A DNA stretch of 64,000 nt from Candidatus Agathobaculum intestinipullorum (lineage in GTDB: Bacteria > Bacillota > Clostridia > Oscillospirales > Butyricicoccaceae), in NCBI GenBank assembly GCA_019117485.1, contig DWZQ01000037.1:1-64000 (forward strand), given 5' to 3'. Position numbers and translations under genes: made by a program. The notes below the pieces were generated by a model. It made no database searches and had not been told where the DNA came from. It saw only the letters and a program-made list of their open reading frames with translations. Below are positions 39,528 through 50,021 of this stretch, one piece after another. The first letter of the stretch is position 1. The number at the start of each line of letters is the position of its first letter.

Positions 39528-40876
39528 GCGTTCTTCTTCCTCAATTTGGCAATAAAAAAGCCGTCGGTCTGATGTACGGGCGGCAGGAGCGTCACCATGC
39601 CGTCCTCCCGCTTACCGCAGACCGGGTGCTCCCACGGCACGGCTGCAAACGACGGGTTTGCGGCAAGGAACGCGCGCACCACGTCCTCATTTTCACGCTG
39701 CAAGATCGTACAGGTCGAATAGACCAGCGTGCCGCCGGGTTTGACATACTGCGCGCAGTTTTGCAGGATTTTGGCCTGCAATGCGGGCAGGTTTTCCAGT
39801 TCGGCGGGGTCTTTGTAGCGGATCTCGGGCTTTTTGCGGATGATGCCCAGCCCGGAGCACGGCACGTCGCACAACACAACGTCCGCCGTGCCGACCCACT
39901 CATCCCGCGGTGCGGATGCATCCTGCAAGGCCGTTCGGATGTTCGCAAGCCCCAGCCGTGCCGCGCCCTCGCGGATGCGGGCCAGCTTATGCTCATAAAT
40001 GTCGCAGGCGGTCACGCTGCCGCGCCCCTGCATCCGTCCGGCCATGGCAAAGCTCTTGCCGCCCGGCGCGGCACAGCAGTCGAGCACGGTGTCGCCCGGT
40101 TTGGGGTCGGCCACCGCCGCCGCAAGTGCGCTCGCCGCATCCTGTACGGTGATCTCGCCCGCCTGAAAGGCAGCGGTGGCCGCCACGTCGCCGCCCGCAC
40201 ACAGCAGGATGTCCTCGAACGACGGGTGCGCCTGCACGGTCAATCCCGCGCTTTCCAGCGCGGCACGCGCGGCTTCCGGTGTGGTTTTCATCAGGTTCAC
40301 GCGCACGGACACCGGCGTGTCCGCATTATCCGCCGCGCACAACGCACCGGCGAGCTTTTGCCCGAACTGCGTCGACCACAGCCGTACCAGCCATTCGGGA
40401 TGGCTGTACCGCAGCGCGTAATAGCTTTCCTTGTCCGGACAGTCGAGCACGGGCAGGCTGCCGCTCTGCACAGCGTCAGCCGCGTGCCGCAGCACGGCGT
40501 TCGCGAACGACACTGCGCGGTTGTCTACGCGGCCAAACCGCCGCACGAGCGCAACCGTCTCGTCGACCGCCGCGTGCGCGGGCACTTTATCCATCAAAAT
40601 CAGCTGATACAGCCCCATGCGCAGGCAGGTGCGCACGCGCGGCGCGATCTTTTTGAGCCGCACGCTGGAAAAGTGCCGCAGGTACCAGTCGAGCAGCAAC
40701 TCGTTCTGTACTGTGCCGTACACCAGCCGGGACGCAAGCGCCGCGTCGCGACCGGACAGGGATGCCGCCGCCAATTGCTGATGCAGCGCGCCGTCCGACC
40801 AGGCGCCGTCCTCCTGCATGGCGAACAGCGCCAAGGCCGCGGCTTCGCGCGCCGTGCGCGGGCGTTTGTCAGTCAT
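39524..40876 (-). CDS. rsmB: 16S rRNA (cytosine(967)-C(5))-methyltransferase
   Basis: NusB-like N-terminus; VLDCCAAPGGKSFAMA; CDVPCSGLGIIRKKPEIRYK. Confidence 0.95.
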   Translation of the reverse strand: MTDKRPRTAREAAALALFAMQEDGAWSDGALHQQLAAASLSGRDAALASRLVYGTVQNELLLDWYLRHFSSVRLKKIAPRVRTCLRMGLYQLILMDKVPAHAAVDETVALVRRFGRVDNRAVSFANAVLRHAADAVQSGSLPVLDCPDKESYYALRYSHPEWLVRLWSTQFGQKLAGALCAADNADTPVSVRVNLMKTTPEAARAALESAGLTVQAHPSFEDILLCAGGDVAATAAFQAGEITVQDAASALAAAVADPKPGDTVLDCCAAPGGKSFAMAGRMQGRGSVTACDIYEHKLARIREGAARLGLANIRTALQDASAPRDEWVGTADVVLCDVPCSGLGIIRKKPEIRYKDPAELENLPALQAKILQNCAQYVKPGGTLVYSTCTILQRENEDVVRAFLAANPSFAAVPWEHPVCGKREDGMVTLLPPVHQTDGFFIAKLRKKNA

Positions 40877-41573
40877 TGTTTCTCCGTCCTCCGAAAATCA
40901 GCAGCAGGCGCAACAACTGCGCGAGCGATACCGCAAGCGCGGCAACGTAGGTCATCGCGGCGGCGGTCAGCGTCTTTTTCGCCATCGGATATTCGTCCTC
41001 GTAAAGCAGATTGCGCTCCCGAATGGCGGCGAGCGCGCGGCGCGACGCGTCCAACTCGACCGGCAGGGTCACAAGCTGGAACAGGGTCGACAGCGCAAAC
41101 GCGAGGATGCCGACATAGATAAACGACTCAGAATTGAACACAATGCCCAGCAGGATGAGCGGGAACGCCGCCATCGAGCCGAACTGCGTCAGCGGGATGA
41201 TGGCCGAGCGCAGCCGGATCGGGAAATAACCGACCGCGTGCTGCACAGCGTGCCCTGCCTCGTGCGCGGCCACGCCGACCGACGCAACCGAAGTCGAGTC
41301 ATACACGGAATCCGACAGACGGATGACGTTGGTGCGCGGGTCAAAATGGTCGGTCAGGCGGCCGGACACGCGCTCGATGCGCACGCCGTTTACCCCGTTC
41401 GCCCGCAGCACCGTCTCAGCGGCCTGCGCGCCGCTCATACCGCGGCGGTTGAGCACGCGCGAATACTGGTTAAAGGTACTCTTGACCTTGGCCTGTGCCC
41501 AAAACGCCAGAATGATGCACGGCACAACCAGCACGATATAATACATATCGAAGCCGTAATAACCAAAAAACAT
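40869..41573 (-). CDS. Zinc metallopeptidase (YugP-like)
   Basis: GVAAHEAGHAVQHAVGYFPIRLRSAIIPLTQFGS. Confidence 0.9.
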   Translation of the reverse strand: MFFGYYGFDMYYIVLVVPCIILAFWAQAKVKSTFNQYSRVLNRRGMSGAQAAETVLRANGVNGVRIERVSGRLTDHFDPRTNVIRLSDSVYDSTSVASVGVAAHEAGHAVQHAVGYFPIRLRSAIIPLTQFGSMAAFPLILLGIVFNSESFIYVGILAFALSTLFQLVTLPVELDASRRALAAIRERNLLYEDEYPMAKKTLTAAAMTYVAALAVSLAQLLRLLLIFGGRRNND

Positions 41574-41576
41574 AGT

Positions 41577-42509
41577 TTACTCCTTTGTTTCGCCCAAAAT
41601 CGTTCCTTTGGGGACTGCATGGCCGCACAGGAAGTCGGCGCACTTCATGCGCTTGCCTCCGACGAGCTGGATTTCCTCCAGCATGAGCGCGCCCTCGCCG
41701 CACGCGACCACAAGGCCGCGCTTCGCGTCGCCTTCCAGCACTTCGCCGGGCTTGCCCGCGCCGCTTACCGGCTGCGCCGCGTAAACTTTCAGCCGCGCGC
41801 CGTCCAGCGTCGTCAGCGCAACCGGCCACGGGTTGAGCCCGCGGATCAGGCAGTCGATCTCGTGTGCAGACTTTGACCAGTCGATCACCGCCATCTGCTT
41901 ATCCAACATATGCGCGTAGCAGCTTTGGCTGTCGTCCTGCGGGGTCGGGGTGATGGCATCGAGCTTGTCGAGCGTTTCCACCAGTAGTTCCGCACCCGCC
42001 TGCGCGAGACGGTCGAACAGCTCGCCCGCGGTCTCGCGTGCGCCGACTTCTGTTTCGTATGTCAGCAGCATATCGCCCGTGTCCAGCCCCTCGGCCATCT
42101 GCATGGTCGTCACGCCCGCCTTTTGGTCACCCGCGATCACCGACCACTGGATGGGCGCGGCGCCGCGCCAGCGCGGCAGCAGCGAACCGTGTACGTTGAT
42201 GCACCCGCGCGGCGGGATATCCAGCACGGCCTTTGGCAACAGCTTGCCGTAGGCCACGACGATGATGACCTCTGGCTCCAGCGCGCGCAATTGCGCCTGT
42301 GCGTCCGCACCCTTGAAGGACAGCGGCTGATACACCGGGATATGATGCTCCTGCGCCAGCACCTTGACCGGCGGCGGCGTCAGCACCTGCTTGCGGCCCT
42401 GCGGCTTGTCGGGCTGGGTATACACCGCGCACACCTCGTGCCCCGCGTCAAGGAGCGCCTGCAAGCTCGGCACGGCGAAGTCCGGCGTGCCCATAAAGAC
42501 AATCCTCAT
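41577..42509 (-). CDS. fmt: Methionyl-tRNA formyltransferase
   Basis: MRIVFMGTPDFAVPSLQALLDAGHEVCAVYTQPDKP...INVHGSLLPRWRGAAPIQW. Confidence 0.97.
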   Translation of the reverse strand: MRIVFMGTPDFAVPSLQALLDAGHEVCAVYTQPDKPQGRKQVLTPPPVKVLAQEHHIPVYQPLSFKGADAQAQLRALEPEVIIVVAYGKLLPKAVLDIPPRGCINVHGSLLPRWRGAAPIQWSVIAGDQKAGVTTMQMAEGLDTGDMLLTYETEVGARETAGELFDRLAQAGAELLVETLDKLDAITPTPQDDSQSCYAHMLDKQMAVIDWSKSAHEIDCLIRGLNPWPVALTTLDGARLKVYAAQPVSGAGKPGEVLEGDAKRGLVVACGEGALMLEEIQLVGGKRMKCADFLCGHAVPKGTILGETKE

Positions 42510-43006
42510 TCCGCGCCGTCCTCATCGCCCTGTTCCAAATCCTCCGGGTCGACATACTCCTCGACCTTTTCGGTGAACAGATGGCCGTCGAGGTGCTCGG
42601 TCTCATGGCAGAAGCACTGCGCGACAATGCCCTCGCCCTCACGCTCGAACCAGTTGCCGTCGCGGTCCTGTGCGCGGATTTTCGCCCACGTCGGACGGGT
42701 AACATAGCCGTACACGCCCGGCACCGACAGGCACCCCTCAACGACGCGCTGCTCGCCGCGGGTTTCGATCACCTCGGGGTTGACGAGCTCGACCATCTCC
42801 TCCGGCTCGGTGTTGACGTCCAGCAGCACGACCACACGGCGCAGCACGCCCACCTGCGGCGCGGCAAGGCCGACGCCGCCCGAATCCTCGAGCGTGTCGC
42901 GCATGTCGTCGATCAACGTGTGCAGACGTGCGTCGAACTTCTCCACCTTGCGGCTGTGCTTCAAGAGCTGCTCATCGCCCTCTGTCAGAATTTTACGAAG
43001 TGCCAT
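42506..43006 (-). CDS. def: Peptide deformylase
   Basis: GVGLAAPQVG...EGCLSVPG...CHETEHLDG (HExxH-type motif with Thr). Confidence 0.95.
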   Translation of the reverse strand: MALRKILTEGDEQLLKHSRKVEKFDARLHTLIDDMRDTLEDSGGVGLAAPQVGVLRRVVVLLDVNTEPEEMVELVNPEVIETRGEQRVVEGCLSVPGVYGYVTRPTWAKIRAQDRDGNWFEREGEGIVAQCFCHETEHLDGHLFTEKVEEYVDPEDLEQGDEDGAE

Positions 43007-43012
43007 ATCAGT

Positions 43013-43615
43013 TCAGTCCTCCATTTTCAGCATTGCCGTATACCGGCGCAAACATTCCTGTATTTTTTCTTCTTCCAGTGCCGGAAACGGCACAACCGGC
43101 TGCGCCGGTGCGTCGCCGCCAAGGCGCTTTTCAAACCAGCCGACATCATGCCAGCGCCCGAACTTCCAGCCCGAGCCGTGCCACACGCCCGTAAGCGTAA
43201 AACCCAGCTTTTCGTGCAGGCGGCGGCTGCCTTCGTTCGGCAGCGTCACGCAACCGTACAGAATACGGAGATGCTGCATCTCCAGCAGATCGGTCAGGCA
43301 TCCATAGAGCGCTGTGCCTACGCCGCGCCCTTGCGCCGCGGGCGCTAAGTAAATCGACAGCTCCGCCGCCCAGTCGTAGGCCGCGCGCTCCCGGATGCGG
43401 TGCGCATAAGCGTAGCCGACCGGTGCGCCGTCCCGCTCACACACGAGATACGGGAAATCCGTCAGCGTCCCCGTGATGCGCGCGGCGAACTCTGCCGCCG
43501 TCGGCACATCGTATTCAAACGTGACGACGGTATCCGTAATAAACGGTTTATAGATGTCCAGCAGCGCGGCGTCGTCACCCGCTTCCGCCCGCCGGATCGA
43601 AATTTGTCCTTCCAT
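43013..43615 (-). CDS. GNAT family N-acetyltransferase (phosphinothricin acetyltransferase-like)
   Basis: IRRAEAGDDAALLDIYKPFITDTVVTFEYDVPTAAEF...YLAPAAQGRGVGTALYGCL...WHDVGWFEKRL. Confidence 0.9.
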   Translation of the reverse strand: MEGQISIRRAEAGDDAALLDIYKPFITDTVVTFEYDVPTAAEFAARITGTLTDFPYLVCERDGAPVGYAYAHRIRERAAYDWAAELSIYLAPAAQGRGVGTALYGCLTDLLEMQHLRILYGCVTLPNEGSRRLHEKLGFTLTGVWHGSGWKFGRWHDVGWFEKRLGGDAPAQPVVPFPALEEEKIQECLRRYTAMLKMED

Positions 43616-43629
43616 ACATCTCCCACGCC

Positions 43630-46083
43630 TTACAAATCAGGATTGGCATCGGAAAATAAAGTAATTCCCCGGTTTTTGCTATCCTGCGCAAACTCCCGCA
43701 GCACGCCAGCAATCAGCGACCGCCAGCGCGCCGTGTTTTTCGCGCGCATGGTCAGGTGGTAGCGGTAGCGCCCCATCACCTTGACCACCTGCGCTGCCGC
43801 CGGGCCGAGCACGGGCGCTTTTACATCCGCATACTGCCCTTCCATCAGGCTTTGCAGACGGGTTTTAAGCGCCAGCAGGCTCGCGAGCACCTGCTGCTCG
43901 GTCTCGCCCACCGCAGTCAGCACCGTCAGGTCGCAGACCGGCGGGCATTGCAGCGCCTGCCGTGTTTCCATCTCCCGCTCGAAAAATGCCTCGTAATCCT
44001 GCCGCGCAGCGGTCAGGATGACCGGGTGCGTCGGGCTGTACGTCTGGATGACGGCCTTGCCTGTGTCAAACCGGCGCCCCGCGCGCCCAACCACCTGCGT
44101 GATCAGCGAAAATGTGCGCTCCCGCGCGCGATAGTCCTGCGCATATAGGCTTTGGTCTGCATCCAGCACGCCCACGAGCGTGACGTTCTCGAAATCCAGT
44201 CCCTTGGTCACCATCTGCGTGCCGACCAGAATGTCCGCGCCGCCTTTGGCAAACTGCGTCAGCAGCTTTTCGTGCGCACCCTTGGTGGTCATGGTGTCCG
44301 CGTCCATGCGCAGCACGCGCGCAGACGGAAACTTTTCGTGCAGTTCCTGCTCGACCTTCTGCGTGCCGGGCGTTTCGGTAAACAGGCTCTGCCCGCCGCA
44401 GGATGGACAGGTGCCCGTAATTTTAACTGATGCGCCGCAATAGTGGCACATCGCGCGGCCGGACGCGGAATGATAGGTCATACTCGTCGAACACGACGGA
44501 CACTCGGGCACCCAGCCGCACAACGCGCAGCCGATTACGCGGCTGTTGCCGCGCCGGTTGAGGAACAGGATCGCCTGCTTGCCCTTTTGCAGCGTGTCGA
44601 TCAGCTCGACTTCCAGCTCGCGGCCGAGCACACCGCTGCGCCCTTCACGCGCCTGTCCGCGCAGGTCTGCGATCTGCACGGCGGGCAACCCCGCGCCCAA
44701 AAACCGCTCGGTGAGCGTAAACACCGGATATTTCCCCTGTTTTGCCCCGTAATATGTCTCGACCGACGGGGTCGCGGAACCCAAAACCAGCAGCGCGCCC
44801 TCCTGCGCGACGCGGTACTTGGCCACATCGCGCGCGTGGTAGCGCGGCGACTGCTCGGATTTATACGCGCCGTCCTGCTCCTCGTCGACAATCAGAACGC
44901 CGAGATTTTGCACGGGCGCAAACACTGCCGAACGCGTACCGATCACGACGCGCGCACGGCCGGATTTGATCTTTTTGAAGCTGTCATACCGCTCCCCGGC
45001 GGACAGCGCGGAGTGCAGCACAGCCACCGTGTCGCCAAAGCGCGCGGCAAACTGCCGCAGCACCTGCGGCGTCAGCCCGATTTCGGGCACCAGCGCAATC
45101 GCGCCCTTGCCCTGCTCGAGCGCGTGTGCGATCAGCTGCAAATATACCTGCGTCTTGCCGCTGCCGGTCACACCAAACAGCAGCGCCGCACGCGGCGCAT
45201 TTTCATCCATCAGGGCGGCAAGACCGTCGTATACCTGCTGCTGCGCGGCGCTCAGCACCGGAGGCGGCATAGGCGGCACGTCGGAAAAGTCGGGCGCGCG
45301 CAGACATTCCTGCTGCCGCGTGCGCAGCATGCCCTTTTTCACCATGTCGCGCAGCGCAGCGTCCGACACGCCGGTCATGTACACCAGTTCCTTCTGGCTC
45401 ATCCAGCCGCCGTCCGCCAGCACCGAGACCACGTCCATCCGCGCGGGGCTGCGGCGGCTGATGCGCGCCATCGCCTCGCCCGCGCTCATATCGAGCGCGA
45501 GCATCTTCTCGGTCTTGTCGGACGACTTCTGCACGGTGTTGCTGTGATAGGTCAGCACACCTTCGCCCGCGAGCGCATCCAGTACGCCGGTGACGCTCCT
45601 GCCGCCCAGCCGCTGCCGGATATCGGACACAGCAAGCGTCTGCCCCGGCTGGTCGAACAGTGCAAGCACGCGCCCGGCATCCCCGTCCCGCTGCCGCAGC
45701 GCGGCAAGGTCGGCGTCCGGCGCGAGGGTATAGGTTTCGTTGCGTTTGAACCACAGTCCTGCGGGCAACAGCACGCGCACGCAGTCGAAATAGGTGCAGT
45801 ACAACCGCTCGCGCATCCACGCGGCGAGTTTGAGCTGCCCGGGCGTGAGCACCGGCGTATCGTCCAGCACCTCGATGACCGGCTTGAGCTTCATCCCGCC
45901 CGTGTCCTCCCGGAACGCGAGGACGACGCCTTCCGCCCGTTTATTGCCAAAGCCGAACGGCACGAGAACACGGGTGCCGATCAGCACCTGTTCCCGCAGC
46001 TCGTCCGGCACACGGTAGGAGTACAGCTTGTCGATGGCGTAGGTCGCCGCATCCACGGCGACCGCGCAAATCTGTTCCGTCAA
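43630..46083 (-). CDS. priA: Primosomal protein N' (replication restart helicase)
   Basis: LLFGVTGSGKTQVYLQLI...DEEQDGAYKSEQSPRYHARDVA; zinc cysteines CALCGWVPECPSC...CHYCGA. Confidence 0.97.
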   Translation of the reverse strand: MTEQICAVAVDAATYAIDKLYSYRVPDELREQVLIGTRVLVPFGFGNKRAEGVVLAFREDTGGMKLKPVIEVLDDTPVLTPGQLKLAAWMRERLYCTYFDCVRVLLPAGLWFKRNETYTLAPDADLAALRQRDGDAGRVLALFDQPGQTLAVSDIRQRLGGRSVTGVLDALAGEGVLTYHSNTVQKSSDKTEKMLALDMSAGEAMARISRRSPARMDVVSVLADGGWMSQKELVYMTGVSDAALRDMVKKGMLRTRQQECLRAPDFSDVPPMPPPVLSAAQQQVYDGLAALMDENAPRAALLFGVTGSGKTQVYLQLIAHALEQGKGAIALVPEIGLTPQVLRQFAARFGDTVAVLHSALSAGERYDSFKKIKSGRARVVIGTRSAVFAPVQNLGVLIVDEEQDGAYKSEQSPRYHARDVAKYRVAQEGALLVLGSATPSVETYYGAKQGKYPVFTLTERFLGAGLPAVQIADLRGQAREGRSGVLGRELEVELIDTLQKGKQAILFLNRRGNSRVIGCALCGWVPECPSCSTSMTYHSASGRAMCHYCGASVKITGTCPSCGGQSLFTETPGTQKVEQELHEKFPSARVLRMDADTMTTKGAHEKLLTQFAKGGADILVGTQMVTKGLDFENVTLVGVLDADQSLYAQDYRARERTFSLITQVVGRAGRRFDTGKAVIQTYSPTHPVILTAARQDYEAFFEREMETRQALQCPPVCDLTVLTAVGETEQQVLASLLALKTRLQSLMEGQYADVKAPVLGPAAAQVVKVMGRYRYHLTMRAKNTARWRSLIAGVLREFAQDSKNRGITLFSDANPDL

Positions 46084-46108
46084 CCGCTATACTCCTTTCT
46101 ACTCTGAT

Positions 46109-47308
46109 TTATTTTGCCCGCAACGCGAGCAGACGGTCGAAAATGATATCCGCTACATCCTCCTTGGAGCAGAGCGGCGGGGTCTCGCGCGTGCCGTCGT
46201 CGAACAGCAATGTCACGGCGTTGGTATCCGTGCCGAAGCCCGCGCCCTTGTCGCGCAAGGAGTTCGCCACGAGCATATCGCAATTTTTACGGCGCAGCTT
46301 GTCGGACGCATTTTCAATGAGGTTCTGCGTCTCCATGGCAAACCCGCAAAGCTGCTGCCCCGGACGTTTATCCTGTCCGAGCGCCGCCAGAATATCCGGG
46401 TTGCGGGTCAGGGCGACGGTCAGCTCGTCGTCGTGCTTTTTGAGCTTTTCGTCCGCCGTCTGCGCGGGGCGGTAGTCGCCCACTGCGGCGGCCTTGACGA
46501 TGATATCCTGCTGTTCCGCGCGGGAGAGCACCGCATCGTACATATCGCGCGCTGAAACGATGTCCACACGCTGGACGCCGAGGGGCGTTTGCAGCGCGGT
46601 CGGGCCAGAGACCAGCGTCACCTGCGCACCGCGCATGGCCGCGCGGGCGGCGAGGGCATAACCCATCTTGCCCGACGAATGGTTGGACAGGAAACGCACC
46701 GGATCGAGCGCCTCCTGCGTCGGCCCGGCGGTAACCAGCACGCGCAGGCCGGCCATATCCTGTTCTGTAAGCGCGTGCTCAATGCCCCAGAGGAGCGTCG
46801 GCGTGTCCGGCAGCTTGCCGCGGCCGGTGTCGCCGCAGGCCAGATGCCCGGCGGCAGGGTCGATGATATGGAAGCCCCGCGCGCGCAGCGTCTGCAAATT
46901 CTGCTGCGTGACCGGATTATCGTACATACCGGTGTTCATCGCGGGCGCAACAACGACCGGCGCCTTGGTCGCCAGCAGCGTCGTCGACACCATATCGTCC
47001 GCGATGCCGTGCGCGGCTTTCGCGATGATATTGGCGGTCGCGGGCGCGATGACGAACACATCCGCAGCCTTAGCCAGCGAGATATGCTCGACCTCCCACG
47101 CAAAATTGCGGTCAAACGTGTCCACAACCGTACGGTTGCCCGACAGCGTTTCAAACGTGATGGGCGCAATGAACTGCGTGGCCGATTCGGTCATCAGCAC
47201 GCGCACATCCACCCCGGCCTGCCGCAGCTTGCTGGTCAGGTCGGCGGCTTTGTAGGCCGCGATGCCGCCCGTCACGCACAGCACCACGGTTTTCCCGGCC
47301 AGATGCAT
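46109..47308 (-). CDS. coaBC: Bifunctional phosphopantothenoylcysteine decarboxylase/phosphopantothenate-cysteine ligase
   Basis: VVLCVTGGIAAYKAADL...VVAPAMNTGMYDNP...VTAGPTQEALDPVRFLSNHSSGKMG. Confidence 0.97.
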   Translation of the reverse strand: MHLAGKTVVLCVTGGIAAYKAADLTSKLRQAGVDVRVLMTESATQFIAPITFETLSGNRTVVDTFDRNFAWEVEHISLAKAADVFVIAPATANIIAKAAHGIADDMVSTTLLATKAPVVVAPAMNTGMYDNPVTQQNLQTLRARGFHIIDPAAGHLACGDTGRGKLPDTPTLLWGIEHALTEQDMAGLRVLVTAGPTQEALDPVRFLSNHSSGKMGYALAARAAMRGAQVTLVSGPTALQTPLGVQRVDIVSARDMYDAVLSRAEQQDIIVKAAAVGDYRPAQTADEKLKKHDDELTVALTRNPDILAALGQDKRPGQQLCGFAMETQNLIENASDKLRRKNCDMLVANSLRDKGAGFGTDTNAVTLLFDDGTRETPPLCSKEDVADIIFDRLLALRAK

Positions 47309-47311
47309 GGC

Positions 47312-47707
47312 TTAGCGGTCCTCCTCGGGCACGTCGCCGTCGTCCAGCTCGTGGTCGTCAAACTCGTCGAGACGGCGCGCCTCGTCGTCGTCCATGGTGC
47401 GGTCGTCATCCTCGTCCCCGGTGATCTCATCCTCGTCGTCCATAACGACCGAATCGTCCACATCGACCATCGCAGCCGCGATCGGGTTATTCGGCACGAT
47501 CACCGGCTCGGTGCGCGGGCCGGGGCGGTACACGACCGAACCGGCCGCGATCTCGTCCAGCGCCAGCTTGACGGCCTTATCCGACAGTTGCTCGCCGCTC
47601 TCCTCCGCCTGATCGGCGATGTCGCGGGCGCGCTGCGCGGCCAGATTGACCAGCAGATAGCGGTTGCCCACACGTTTCATCAGTTCCTGCATCGAAGGTT
47701 TCAGCAT
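47312..47707 (-). CDS. rpoZ: DNA-directed RNA polymerase subunit omega with acidic C-terminal extension
   Basis: KRVGNRYLLVNLAAQRARDI...LSDKAVKLALDEIAAGSV; position between gmk and coaBC. Confidence 0.93.
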   Translation of the reverse strand: MLKPSMQELMKRVGNRYLLVNLAAQRARDIADQAEESGEQLSDKAVKLALDEIAAGSVVYRPGPRTEPVIVPNNPIAAAMVDVDDSVVMDDEDEITGDEDDDRTMDDDEARRLDEFDDHELDDGDVPEEDR

Positions 47708-47767
47708 AACTCTATATTCTCCTTATTAACACTTTGTTTGTGAATGGTATGAATAGCTGCGCGCACT

Positions 47768-48331
47768 TCACGCCCCGCGGTGCGCGGCAAAAATCCCCTT
47801 AATTTCGTCCACAGCGCGGTCGATCTCGTCATTGACGACGACATGGTCGAACTCGTTCTGGTGTTTCAGCTCTTCTTTGGCGGTCTCGAGCCGCTTGAGC
47901 ACCTTATCCTCGTCCTCGGTGCCGCGTCCGCGCAGGCGGGCGGCCAGCTCCTCGAACGACGGCGGCGCGATAAACACCATCACCGCGTCCGGACGTTTTT
48001 CATGCACCTGCATCGCGCCCTGCACCTCGATCTCAAGCACCACGTCGTAGCCCTCGTCCAGCTTGGCGTTAACCGGCGCTTCCAGCGTGCCATAGTAGTT
48101 GTCGACATAGCGGGCGTACTCCAGAAAAGCGTTCTGCGCGATTTTCTGCTCAAAATCCGCTTTGGTTAGAAAATAATACTGCACGCCGTCGGTCTCGCCC
48201 GGCCGTGGCGCGCGCGTGGTGGCGGAAATCGAGTAAAACAGCCGCCCGTCCTGCTCCCGCAGGCGCGAGAGCAACGTGCCTTTGCCCGCGCCGGACGGGC
48301 CGGTGAATACATACAGTTTTCCTTTACGCAT
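47768..48331 (-). CDS. gmk: Guanylate kinase
   Basis: [20 protein letters not shown]...[23 protein letters not shown]. Confidence 0.97.
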   Translation of the reverse strand: MRKGKLYVFTGPSGAGKGTLLSRLREQDGRLFYSISATTRAPRPGETDGVQYYFLTKADFEQKIAQNAFLEYARYVDNYYGTLEAPVNAKLDEGYDVVLEIEVQGAMQVHEKRPDAVMVFIAPPSFEELAARLRGRGTEDEDKVLKRLETAKEELKHQNEFDHVVVNDEIDRAVDEIKGIFAAHRGA

Positions 48332-48587
48332 CTTCGCTTACCCCTTCCTCGCTGTCGCCGGCAAAGCGGGCCGCAACCGTTTCCGGCTGCAACGCGCTGA
48401 GCACCACATGGCCGCTGTCCATAATCAGCACGGCACGGGTGCGCCGGCCATAGGTGCCGTCGACCACCATGCCGCGGTCGCGCGCCTCCTGCACGGTGCG
48501 CTTGACCGGCGCGGATTCCGGGCTGACGATGGCGATCAGCCGCGATGAGGCCACCATGTTGCCAAACCCGATGTTGATGAGTTTCAC
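48324..48587 (-). CDS. remA: DUF370 / RemA-family regulatory protein
   Basis: [65 protein letters not shown]. Confidence 0.92.
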   Translation of the reverse strand: MKLINIGFGNMVASSRLIAIVSPESAPVKRTVQEARDRGMVVDGTYGRRTRAVLIMDSGHVVLSALQPETVAARFAGDSEEGVSEDA

Positions 48588-48618
48588 TGCATCATCCCCC
48601 TCCGCGCGTTACGTTGCA

Positions 48619-49503
48619 TTATTCGATATTCTGTATCTGCTCGCGGATCTTTTCGATCTCGCCCTTGATATCCACTACGATACGCGCGAGCGCCACGTCG
48701 TTTGCCTTGGAGCCGATCGTGTTGGCCTCGCGGTTCATCTCCTGCACGAGGAAATCCAGCTTGCGACCAATCGGCTGCGTCTCCCCCAGCATGCCGTCCA
48801 TCTGGTGCAAATGGCTGCGCAAGCGCACCGTCTCCTCATCGACCGCGGTTTTATCCGCATAGATCGCGGCCTCGGTCAGGATGCGCGTCTCGTCAATGCT
48901 GGTGTCGGCCAGCACCTCCTGCATACGCGCCAGCAGCTTTTCGCGGTACTCCGTGACCCGCTCGGGCGAGCGCGTCTCCACCTCGCCGACCATGTGCTCG
49001 ATCGCGGCACAGCGGCTGCGCACGTCCTCGGCGAGCTTTTCGCCTTCCTTCGTGCGCATCTGGTCAAAGCCGTCGCACGCCTGCTGGAACACGGCCAGTA
49101 CATCCCGCGTCATGGCCTCGGCGTCCTGCTCGATGCGCTCCGAACCGAGCACATCGGGCATTTTGGCCAGCGTCGTGACGGTCACATCGTCGCGCAGGCC
49201 ATAGGTTTCGCTCAGCTCGTGCAGCGCGTCCAGATACCGCTTTGCCAGCTGATGATTGACCGTGATGGCAACGTCGCCGCCCTCCTCGATCTCCACGCCG
49301 ACAAAAATCTCCACCTTGCCGCGTGCAATGCGGGCAGACGCGGCCTTTTTGACCGCGTCGTCCAAAAAGCCGTACTGCCGCGGCGCTTTCACCGTGCAGT
49401 CCAGATAACGGTGGTTGACGGCGCGCAGTTCAACCGCGATCGTCCTGCCGTCCCGCTGCTCCTTGGCGCGGCCGTAGCCGGTCATACTTTTCATGTTGTT
49501 CAA
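48619..49503 (-). CDS. YicC family endoribonuclease-like protein
   Basis: MKSMTGYGRAKEQRDGRTIAVELRAVNHRYLDCTVKAPR...DFLVQEMNREANTIGSKANDVALARIVVDIKGEIEKIREQIQNIE. Confidence 0.95.
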   Translation of the reverse strand: MNNMKSMTGYGRAKEQRDGRTIAVELRAVNHRYLDCTVKAPRQYGFLDDAVKKAASARIARGKVEIFVGVEIEEGGDVAITVNHQLAKRYLDALHELSETYGLRDDVTVTTLAKMPDVLGSERIEQDAEAMTRDVLAVFQQACDGFDQMRTKEGEKLAEDVRSRCAAIEHMVGEVETRSPERVTEYREKLLARMQEVLADTSIDETRILTEAAIYADKTAVDEETVRLRSHLHQMDGMLGETQPIGRKLDFLVQEMNREANTIGSKANDVALARIVVDIKGEIEKIREQIQNIE

Positions 49504-49510
49504 TCCCCTT

Positions 49511-50020
49511 TTAACAATCGGGCGGCAGGCTTGCGCGCAGCAGTGCGATCAGCCGTGACAGCGCCACGTCATAGATGAAAAATCCAACATTGGCGGCAAA
49601 CCACACCGCCGCGATCCGGAACAGGCCGGTGACGGCCATCCCGGGGAAAAACACAAACACCGCCAGCACGCCCGCGACGGCCAGTACGATGTTAAAATAC
49701 GCCAGTTTAAGCCCCCACTGCGCCCGAAGCGGTACACGGCTCTCGATCAAAAACTTGACGATCGGGTACAGGCCGCATAACAGCACATACGCCGCGACCA
49801 CCACCTTACGCGGCACCAGCAGCGCGGACAGCACCGACACGGTCAGATACAGCATCACCGCCGTGCGCACCCGTGCGCGCCGCAAAAGCGGTACTGCTGA
49901 GGTCACGCCTGCGGCTACACAAGCTGCCACGCCCACATAGGTCGCCGTGCCGCCCACATAGAGCAGCGCCACTGCCACTGCGGCCAGCAGGCCGCCACGC
50001 GCAATTTCCCTCGCGCCCAT
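49511..50020 (-). CDS. Hypothetical multi-TM membrane protein
   Basis: 169 aa with about five hydrophobic segments; adjacent to the J-domain gene (gap of 1 nt). Confidence 0.7.
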   Translation of the reverse strand: MGAREIARGGLLAAVAVALLYVGGTATYVGVAACVAAGVTSAVPLLRRARVRTAVMLYLTVSVLSALLVPRKVVVAAYVLLCGLYPIVKFLIESRVPLRAQWGLKLAYFNIVLAVAGVLAVFVFFPGMAVTGLFRIAAVWFAANVGFFIYDVALSRLIALLRASLPPDC

Positions 50021-50021
50021 A

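Noticed and set aside
39572-46107. Plus-strand ORFs of 516, 352 and 554 aa
   Set aside because: Antisense shadows of rsmB, the peptidase/fmt region and priA.
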